From assembly GCA_910586655.1 (NCBI GenBank), contig CAJUIR010000004.1:40782-104781 (forward strand): a stretch of 64,000 bases of DNA. Reading direction: 5' to 3'. Shown piece after piece: positions 53,388 through 59,406 of this stretch (position 1 is the stretch's first letter; each line of letters begins with the position of its first letter). This DNA is from an uncultured Christensenellaceae bacterium. GTDB taxonomy: Bacteria > Bacillota > Clostridia > Christensenellales > Borkfalkiaceae. Below the pieces are notes generated by a model. That model was not told where the DNA came from and did not search any database. It worked only from the letters and a program-made list of their open reading frames with translations. Position numbers and translations under genes: made by a program.

Positions 53388-54026
53388 ATGGAAATCTTTT
53401 TAAATATGATCGAAGTCATCGGGGACGCTGTTCCTGCCTGGGTGCCGCTGATTTTTCTGCCTTGCCTGCTCGCACTGGTGGCCGTCGTGCTTACGTTGTT
53501 CGGCGGAAGAAAGTTGTACCGTTATTTTGCCGTTATTTTCGGCGCGCTCGGGTTTTTCCTGATTACCTGTATCGACGGGACCAAGAGCGCGGTCGTCTAT
53601 CTCGGATTATATTTTGCGCTTGCTTTCGCATTAAGATTGTTGTTTTTTATTCCCTGCCCGCTTACGTTTCACAGGACCCGCAATAAGCGCGGCGCGCGGG
53701 AAGAAAAAATTTACCGTAAGTTCCGTCAAACGCTTTCGGCACAGAGCATGTCCGAAGGAGAACCGCTTATGGCTTTGCCGATGGCGGCAAGTTATGATCA
53801 GCCGCGCGTTACGGCGGAAGAGTGCGGTATGCGTCTGGACCATGTGACCGAATTGCTGGAACAACTGAAAAAAGAAGATCTCTCTCCCACGGATCGGTTG
53901 GAAACGGACGCGCTTTCCCGTTCGCTGGATGCTTGTCGGAATAAATCTCTTACCGAAGAAGAAATGTGTATGCTGAACGACTGTCTTGCGGCTGTTTTAA
54001 AACTGACGGCAAAATATAAACTTTGA
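53388..54026 (+). CDS. Three-span membrane protein of unknown function
   Basis: 212 residues. Three hydrophobic helices (near residues 18-40, 46-62 and 66-90) are followed by a basic linker and a cytoplasmic helical region of about 110 residues. That region contains LDHVTELLEQLKKEDLSPTD and a second helix pair, suggesting a coiled coil. I do not recognise a family. A CGGGAG ribosome binding site precedes the ATG. It follows addA after 78 bases, which hold only a weak 6-bp hairpin at 53352-53369, so co-transcription with addBA is possible. Confidence 0.65.
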   Translation: MEIFLNMIEVIGDAVPAWVPLIFLPCLLALVAVVLTLFGGRKLYRYFAVIFGALGFFLITCIDGTKSAVVYLGLYFALAFALRLLFFIPCPLTFHRTRNKRGAREEKIYRKFRQTLSAQSMSEGEPLMALPMAASYDQPRVTAEECGMRLDHVTELLEQLKKEDLSPTDRLETDALSRSLDACRNKSLTEEEMCMLNDCLAAVLKLTAKYKL

Positions 54027-54041
54027 GATCCGGTTAGATAA

Positions 54042-54072
54042 AACCGCCCGATCGCATTTCGATCGGGCGGTT
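54042..54072. terminator. Terminator between converging membrane-protein genes
   Basis: Perfect 13-bp stem AACCGCCCGATCG / CGATCGGGCGGTT (54042-54054 with 54060-54072), five-base loop. The T-run is better in minus orientation. Confidence 0.75.
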
Positions 54073-54099
54073 CGTTCTGTTTATTTTAAGTTATGTATT

Positions 54100-54918
54100 T
54101 TATTCGGTTACCGCAACTTCCGTTTCGGTATGTGTTTTCTTACCGGTATATGCGGGAATGAAAAAACGGTTCAACGATTTTTTTGCCGTAAACCAGTCGG
54201 CGGTCAATGCAATGCAGTATATTACCGCGCCGCCCAAACAAATCGCCATATCCTCTATGGTGTCGATCAATCCGATGTCAAGATATCCGTCGATGACAAG
54301 AGGTTCACGTCCGTCTTTGAATTGAATGACGGTCTGTAATATATCGCCGGCGTCGTAGGCGTTGCTGTGATCACCCGAGATGAGGAACGATTGAAAACCG
54401 CTGACGATCGTATCTTCCTGAATATCCGTACCGCTGATCAGCGAAGCGGTAAATTCAAACAGTTCCCAAAGCGCGGCGATCGCGAGCGAACAGATAAATC
54501 CGAAGATCAGGCAGGCGAAAAACCGTTTGGAATTGTCGGGATTTCCGATCAGTACTTTTAAAACGGAAAAACCGATGCAGGCAAATACGAAACCCGAGAT
54601 TCCGTGAAGGACGGTATCGAAAAACGGGACCGTCGTATACACGTTAAAACCGCTGCCGAGCAGACTGCCGACGCCGATGAACAGCATCAGCGCGCAGGTC
54701 GCGGGCGTAATTTCCAGTTTCAGAAGATATTCCGCAATATATACGACGGGAACAAACAGCATAAACACGAAGGCGCGGATGCATACGCCCGTCGCACCCG
54801 ATACTCCGAAATAAATTCCGGAACCGAGGCAAAACGCAAGATATAATGCAAACACGACGTCGAGGGCGATTGCCGTTTTCAATCTTTGTTTTACATAACC
54901 GAATAAAGATAATTTCAT
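54100..54918 (-). CDS. Polytopic membrane protein, possibly DUF2238/YjdF-like
   Basis: 272 residues from ATG 54918 (GGAGAAATGCT upstream); a longer in-frame start at 54966 lies within the leader hairpin. About seven hydrophobic helices are visible. Conserved-looking polar groups are DTVLHGISGF in the middle, ALWELFEF after the next helix, and DTIEDMAICLGGA near the end. These resemble the Asp/His/Glu pattern of the DUF2238 (YjdF) family, whose function is unknown. The C-terminus is a short charged tail. The match is by pattern only. Confidence 0.6.
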   Translation of the reverse strand: MKLSLFGYVKQRLKTAIALDVVFALYLAFCLGSGIYFGVSGATGVCIRAFVFMLFVPVVYIAEYLLKLEITPATCALMLFIGVGSLLGSGFNVYTTVPFFDTVLHGISGFVFACIGFSVLKVLIGNPDNSKRFFACLIFGFICSLAIAALWELFEFTASLISGTDIQEDTIVSGFQSFLISGDHSNAYDAGDILQTVIQFKDGREPLVIDGYLDIGLIDTIEDMAICLGGAVIYCIALTADWFTAKKSLNRFFIPAYTGKKTHTETEVAVTE

Positions 54919-54936
54919 AGCATTTCTCCGTACAAT

Positions 54937-54969
54937 AAAATGCGCCCGTCTGTATCGCGGACGCATTTT
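54937..54969 (-). other. Hairpin at the 5' end of the DUF2238-like transcript
   Basis: Stem AAAATGCG / CGCATTTT with an inner CCG/CGG pair, lying between the predicted start of transcription and the ribosome binding site. In minus orientation it ends in TTTTATT, so it could instead be the terminator of the PRC-barrel gene upstream that overlaps the next promoter. Confidence 0.5.
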
Positions 54970-54970
54970 T

Positions 54971-54998
54971 ATTATATCACATTTTACGGAAAAAGCAA
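54971..54998 (-). promoter_or_regulatory. Promoter of the DUF2238-like gene
   Basis: Minus-strand TTGCTT (54993-54998), 16 bases, TATAAT (54971-54976) with TGATATAAT as extended -10. It starts 9 bases after the stop of the upstream minus-strand gene. Confidence 0.6.
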
Positions 54999-55006
54999 GA
55001 ATCGTT

Positions 55007-55744
55007 TTATATTACGTTCGTAAGCGTATTTACGGTCAGTTGCAGAAGTCGGTTGCTGCGGCGCGCAAGCGATACGATGGTTTCGGTGATCCGTTCGCCT
55101 GCTACGGCAATGGGGCAGCCGTTTTCGTCGTATACGCTTTTTTTCAGTTTCCGTCCGAGCAGGTTGACACGGTTCAGCGCGTCCGTCGGCGAAGCGGCGA
55201 TCCGTACCGAGGACTGAGGATCTGGTACGGGCTGAACGGGTTCCGCCTCCGGCATCGTTTTTGACTTGGCTGATTTTTCGGGCTGAGATTTCGGTTTGGT
55301 TTTTTTGGGCGGCGTGATTTTGGCGGGAGCAGGTTTTTTACAGCCTTCGGGATAAATGATCAGCGCGTCGCCGAGGGAAACGCGGGAATACGGGAACGTG
55401 AGTTTGGAGCCTTCGTGGTGAACGATAAAGAGGGGTGCGCCGCCGTCTCCGAGGAGCAATTCGCCGAGCGTTCCGAGAAAACCTCCCGTGTGGGAATAAA
55501 CCGCATTCCCGATGGGGCAGGAGATTCCGGTCGGAATGCTCGTGCGCGAACGGTTTGCGATCAGCGCGTCGCCGTAAGAAAGAATGTTTTTTACAGGGAG
55601 ATAGAACTCCTCTTCGTCGTTATCTGCGCAAAGCAGGCAGGATACTTTTTTCAGATCCCGCGAGGGAAGCGCCGCAATGACGTAACCTATTTTTTCGCCT
55701 GCGGGCGAAAGCACCAGTTTACCGATAAGTGAAGTAAGTTGCAT
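55007..55744 (-). CDS. PRC-barrel domain protein
   Basis: 245 residues from ATG 55744 (AAGGAAG upstream); ATG 55762 is an alternative six codons earlier. The start MQLTSLIGKLVLSPAGEKIGYV is a PRC-barrel strand pair, and a second similar half follows (PIGNAVYSHTGGFLGTLGE). Next comes a Lys/Pro-rich disordered linker (about residues 145-185), and then a C-terminal KKSVYDENGCPIAVAGERIT segment that may be a third barrel-like piece. PRC-barrels occur in RNA processing and in sporulation-associated proteins (YlmC/YrrD types). The exact role is unknown. Confidence 0.7.
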   Translation of the reverse strand: MQLTSLIGKLVLSPAGEKIGYVIAALPSRDLKKVSCLLCADNDEEEFYLPVKNILSYGDALIANRSRTSIPTGISCPIGNAVYSHTGGFLGTLGELLLGDGGAPLFIVHHEGSKLTFPYSRVSLGDALIIYPEGCKKPAPAKITPPKKTKPKSQPEKSAKSKTMPEAEPVQPVPDPQSSVRIAASPTDALNRVNLLGRKLKKSVYDENGCPIAVAGERITETIVSLARRSNRLLQLTVNTLTNVI

Positions 55745-55886
55745 AAAGTTTCTTCCTTGCATGATTGATAGTTTACTCTATGCAGTTAATGTTTGATTCA
55801 AGCCTGCGGTGCAAGTTGATTTTTGCGCAAAAAAAGGGGTTTTTGGCGAAAAGTTTTATGGGTATTGAGAAATGTCATAGAAAACA

Positions 55887-55915
55887 TTGACATATTTCCG
55901 AATAAATGGTATATT
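55887..55915 (+). promoter_or_regulatory. Promoter of the GNAT-like gene
   Basis: TTGACA (55887-55892), 17 bases, TATATT (55910-55915). A small hairpin GCGGAT-AAAA-ATCCGC lies in the leader (55923-55938). The 217-base gap to the PRC-barrel gene otherwise shows no clear minus-strand promoter. Confidence 0.7.
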
Positions 55916-55961
55916 ATAAAACGGCGGATAAAAATCCGCAATACCAGCAGCAAGGAAGAGA

Positions 55962-57110
55962 ATGATGATAGAAGTAAAAGAAATATTTTCCAAAAGCGAT
56001 AAAAAGAAATTTTTTAAATTTAATATAGATTTATACCGCGATAACGAGTATGCCGTGCCCAATTTGTTTTCGGACGAGTTTGCGGAATTCGATCCCGAAG
56101 TCAACGCCGCGTTCCGTTTTGCGGAATGCAAAATGTTTCTTGCATATAAAGACGGAAAGATCGCGGGAAGGATCGCGGGGATCTGGCATCGCGGCGCAAA
56201 TGAAAAATCGGGCAAAAAGCAACTTCGCTTTACGCGTTTCGACGTGATCGACGATTTTGAAGTGACCAAAGCGCTTTTTAACGAACTTTACAAATGGGCA
56301 AGAGAGATCGGCATGGAAGAAGTGATAGGACCTATCAGTTTTTCCGATCTCAACGAAGAGGGCATGCTGATCGACGGATTCGATAAACCCAGTTCCTATA
56401 TCGAAATTTATAATTATCCCTATTACGTCGAACATATGGAAAAACTCGGCGCCTACAAAGAGGTGGATTGGAACGGGTTCCGTATTACCTGTCCCGAAGA
56501 AGTCGATCCGCGTATCGAACGGCTTGCAAACGACGTGGCTGAGAAAAACGGATATCAGGTACTCGACGTAAAATATTATCTGAAACACGACAAGAAGAAA
56601 CTGAAAGAATATATCATGCAGGCGTTAGACGTGTTGGACGAAGCATTTTTCGATTTATACGGGACAAGTCCTTTGAACGAAAAGCAAAAACAGCGCGAGA
56701 TGGAAATGCTCCTCACGGTAATCGTGCCGGAATTCCCCGCAGTCGTTCTGAAAGACGATAAGGTGATTGCATACGGCATGGTTATTCCGTCGATGAACAA
56801 AGTGTTGCAGAAAGCGCGCGGCAAGTTATTCCCCCGCGGGATCATCCCTTATTTGCAGACGATGAAACATCCCGAATCGGTCGACTTGCTGAGTGTTGCA
56901 ATCGCAAAAGAACATGCGAATAAGGGCGTGATGGCGATCATCGTAAATCACTGTTTGAAGGGATTGATCCATCACGGCGTCAAGCATATCGATGCGGGTC
57001 CCGAACTCGATACCAATAAAAACATTCAGAATACTTGGAAGAATTTCGACAGTGAAATTTCCAAAACCTGGCGTTGCTGGGGGATGAAAGTTCCCGAGGC
57101 GGCAAACTGA
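55962..57110 (+). CDS. GNAT-type acyltransferase of a large (about 380-residue) family
   Basis: 382 residues; ATG 55965 is an equally possible start and better spaced from AAGGAAG. The N-terminal half carries KIAGRIAGIWHRGAN and GMEEVIGPISFSDLNEEGML, and the central NYPYYVEHMEKLGAYKEVDW is typical of YghO-like proteins found in Proteobacteria and Bacteroidetes. The C-terminal half has SVAIAKEHANKGVMAIIVN, the usual acyl-CoA-binding strand-loop-helix of the GNAT fold. Two GNAT-like halves are likely. The substrate is unknown. I recall that bacterial ceramide synthase belongs to a related acyltransferase group, but I cannot confirm this. A strong promoter and a terminator make it monocistronic. 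Confidence 0.7.
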   Translation: MMIEVKEIFSKSDKKKFFKFNIDLYRDNEYAVPNLFSDEFAEFDPEVNAAFRFAECKMFLAYKDGKIAGRIAGIWHRGANEKSGKKQLRFTRFDVIDDFEVTKALFNELYKWAREIGMEEVIGPISFSDLNEEGMLIDGFDKPSSYIEIYNYPYYVEHMEKLGAYKEVDWNGFRITCPEEVDPRIERLANDVAEKNGYQVLDVKYYLKHDKKKLKEYIMQALDVLDEAFFDLYGTSPLNEKQKQREMEMLLTVIVPEFPAVVLKDDKVIAYGMVIPSMNKVLQKARGKLFPRGIIPYLQTMKHPESVDLLSVAIAKEHANKGVMAIIVNHCLKGLIHHGVKHIDAGPELDTNKNIQNTWKNFDSEISKTWRCWGMKVPEAAN

Positions 57111-57117
57111 ATTTTCC

Positions 57118-57161
57118 TTGCGGAGAGACTGATTTTTCAGCGGCTCTCCGCAATTTTTTTT
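57118..57161 (+). terminator. Intrinsic terminator after the GNAT-like gene
   Basis: 10-bp stem TTGCGGAGAG / CTCTCCGCAA (57118-57127 with 57144-57153), with an inner CTGA/TCAG pair in the loop, followed by eight T. Confidence 0.85.
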
Positions 57162-57169
57162 GCGGAAAG

Positions 57170-57198
57170 TTGACAAATACGTTTGGGCGTGGTAGAGT
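57170..57198 (+). promoter_or_regulatory. Promoter of the MalY/PatB-like gene
   Basis: TTGACA (57170-57175), 17 bases, TAGAGT (57193-57198). It lies just behind the preceding terminator. Confidence 0.65.
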
Positions 57199-57233
57199 AT
57201 TAAAGATCGAAACACAAAGGAAAATGTGCGAAT

Positions 57234-58415
57234 ATGATGAATTACGATTTCGATAAAGTTACCGAGCGAAAGGGTACCAACAGTTTGAAGTACGATTTTC
57301 TTGTGGAGCGGGGGAAGCCGTCCGACGCGCTTCCGCTTTGGATCGCGGATATGGATTTCCCTTCACCCGAAGAGGTTCGTAACGCACTGCGCAATAAAAT
57401 CGACCACGGGATTTTCGGATATTCCGATCCGAAGGAAAGTTACTTTCAAGCAATCTCGAAATGGTGTAAAGAACAGTACGGCTGGGAAGTTTCCTCCGAA
57501 CATTATCTGCTTGCCTGCGGCGTGGTGTTTGCGATCTGTGCGATGATCCGTGCGTTTACCCGAGAGGGGGACGGCATTCTTGTCTGTCAGCCCGTCTATT
57601 ATCCGTTTGAGGAATCCATCCGCGTAAACCGGAGAAAACTCGTGGTAAGTCCGCTCGTTTACGAAGACGGTCAGTATCGTGTCGATTACGAGGATTTTGA
57701 ACGTCGGATCGTAGAAAACGACGTAAAATTGTTTATCGTCTGCAATCCTCACAATCCCGTCGGACGCGTCTGGACGAAAGAGGAACTGCAAACAATGGGC
57801 GACATTTGCCTGAAACACGGCGTATTTGTCATTTCCGACGAGATTCATGCCGATTTCGTATATGCAGGGTACCGCCATACGGTATTCCCGACCGTGAAAG
57901 AGGAATTCAGACAAATATGCGCGGTATGTACCGCGCCCACAAAGACTTTTAATCTTGCGGGAATGCATATCGCAAATATCTATGTCGAAAACGAACAAGC
58001 GCACCGCGCGCTGCGGGAAGAATTTGACCGGATCGGATACTGCCAACCCAACGTGATGGGGCTTGTCGCATGTGAGGCGGCGTATACTTACGGCGCGCCT
58101 TGGCTTGCAGCGCTGAAAGAGTATCTGGCGGGCAATCTCGCATACGTGCGCAAACGTCTGAAAGGGACTCCCATCAAACTGATAGAACCGCAGGGGACGT
58201 ATCTCGTCTGGCTCGATTGTAACGCACTGGGACTGAGCGATTCCGAATTACATGAATTCGTTCTGAACAAAGCAAAACTTTGGCTTGACGACGGATCGAT
58301 TTTCGGCGTGGGCGGCGAAGGGTTCGAGCGCGTGAATATTGCCTGCCCGAGAAGCGTTTTAAAAACGGCGTTTGATCGGTTGCTCGCCGCGGTATCCGAA
58401 CGGGTCAAAGCATAA
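57234..58415 (+). CDS. MalY/PatB family aminotransferase (cystathionine beta-lyase type)
   Basis: 393 residues, PLP fold type I. Family marks are the N-terminal FDKVTERKGTNSLKYDF, then LPLWIADMDFPSP, GIFGYSDP and the IVCNPHNPVGRVW motif. ISDEIHADFVYAG holds the pyridine Asp, and APTKTFNLAGMHIAN holds the Schiff-base Lys. PatB/MalY enzymes cleave cystathionine, cysteine or related C-S bonds to give pyruvate, ammonia and a thiol. ATG 57237 is an alternative start. The next gene is a thioredoxin-reductase-like flavoprotein, so a link to sulfur or thiol metabolism is plausible. Confidence 0.9.
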   Translation: MMNYDFDKVTERKGTNSLKYDFLVERGKPSDALPLWIADMDFPSPEEVRNALRNKIDHGIFGYSDPKESYFQAISKWCKEQYGWEVSSEHYLLACGVVFAICAMIRAFTREGDGILVCQPVYYPFEESIRVNRRKLVVSPLVYEDGQYRVDYEDFERRIVENDVKLFIVCNPHNPVGRVWTKEELQTMGDICLKHGVFVISDEIHADFVYAGYRHTVFPTVKEEFRQICAVCTAPTKTFNLAGMHIANIYVENEQAHRALREEFDRIGYCQPNVMGLVACEAAYTYGAPWLAALKEYLAGNLAYVRKRLKGTPIKLIEPQGTYLVWLDCNALGLSDSELHEFVLNKAKLWLDDGSIFGVGGEGFERVNIACPRSVLKTAFDRLLAAVSERVKA

Positions 58416-58471
58416 GGAACGGTTAAACAAACGCGTTTTCGGACATAATGAAACCGGATAAGGAGAACAGT

Positions 58472-59317
58472 ATGTACGATTGTGCCGTGATCGGAACGGG
58501 AGCGGCGGGCGTTTCCGCCGCGCTTACGTTAAAGGCGTTAAACGTTGATTTTATTTGGTTCGGTTCGCGTAAATTATCAAAAAAGATCCGCAGTGCGGAA
58601 CAGATCGACAATTATCCCGGGCTCACGGAAGTGAGCGGCGCGGAGATGGGAGAGGCATTTTTGCGGCAGATCGATCGGGCGGGGATCAAAATTACCGAAC
58701 ATACGGTCAACGGCGTATATCCCGCAAAGGACTCATATACGTTGCTGTGCGGAGACGATGTTTACGAAGCAAAGACGGTGTTGCTTGCAACGGGCGTGGA
58801 AACTGTAAAGCCCATTCCCGGCGAAACGGAGTTTTTGGGGCGCGGGGTGAGTTACTGCGCCGTTTGCGACGGCGCGCTCTACCGCGGCAAGACGATTGCC
58901 GTCGTTTGTACACAGAAAGAACTGGAACACGAAATCGAATTTCTTGCGTCCCTTGCCCAAAAGGTTTATCTCGTCGCGCTGTATCGGGATACGGCTGTCA
59001 ATTCGGAAAACATCGAAGCGGTGCGAGGAATGCCCCTTGAAATCAGGGGAAAGGAGCGGGCGGAAGAACTGGTATTCCGCGGCGGCGTTTTAAAGGTGGA
59101 CGGCGTATTTATGCTCAAATCGTCTGCGCCTCCTTCCGTATTGCTGTCCGGTTTGAAAACCGAAGGCGTGCACATTGCAGTGGATCGCACAATGCGGACA
59201 AATCTGAAAGGGGTGTTTGCTGCGGGCGATTGCACGGGTAAACCGTACCAATATGCAAAGGCGGCGGGCGAAGGGAACGTCGCGGCACATTCCGTTTACG
59301 CGTATCTCAAACAATAA
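58472..59317 (+). CDS. Thioredoxin-reductase-like flavoprotein without NADPH motifs (FFTR-like)
   Basis: 281 residues from ATG 58472, with AAGGAGAA upstream. The FAD-binding VIGTGAAGVSAAL start is intact, the redox pair is Cys129 and Cys132 in SYCAVCDG, and the closing GVFAAGDCTGKPYQ FAD motif is present. The NADPH-binding GGGxSA motif expected after the CXXC is replaced by VVCTQKELEHE, and the downstream HRRxxxR is absent (VALYRDTAV). The protein is also shorter than TrxB (about 310). That is the pattern described for ferredoxin-dependent flavin thioredoxin reductases of clostridia. It probably reduces thioredoxin with electrons from ferredoxin. A terminator follows. Confidence 0.82.
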   Translation: MYDCAVIGTGAAGVSAALTLKALNVDFIWFGSRKLSKKIRSAEQIDNYPGLTEVSGAEMGEAFLRQIDRAGIKITEHTVNGVYPAKDSYTLLCGDDVYEAKTVLLATGVETVKPIPGETEFLGRGVSYCAVCDGALYRGKTIAVVCTQKELEHEIEFLASLAQKVYLVALYRDTAVNSENIEAVRGMPLEIRGKERAEELVFRGGVLKVDGVFMLKSSAPPSVLLSGLKTEGVHIAVDRTMRTNLKGVFAAGDCTGKPYQYAKAAGEGNVAAHSVYAYLKQ

Positions 59318-59323
59318 AATTAT

Positions 59324-59356
59324 TACCGCTTCCCGAAACGGAAAGCGGTATTTTTT
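59324..59356 (+). terminator. Intrinsic terminator after the flavoprotein gene
   Basis: Stem TACCGCTT / AAGCGGTA, extended by TTCC/GGAA with one bulge, followed by six T. Confidence 0.7.
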
Positions 59357-59361
59357 GATAT

Positions 59362-59397
59362 AAAAAGACTTCGTTTCATTTGAAACGAAGTCTTTTT
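59362..59397. terminator. Bidirectional terminator of the TlpA lipoprotein gene
   Basis: Perfect 17-bp stem (59362-59378 with 59381-59397) with only two loop bases, flanked by A- and T-runs. It ends the minus-strand lipoprotein transcript and backs up the plus-strand terminator. Confidence 0.9.
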
Positions 59398-59406
59398 TCT
59401 TTGAAC

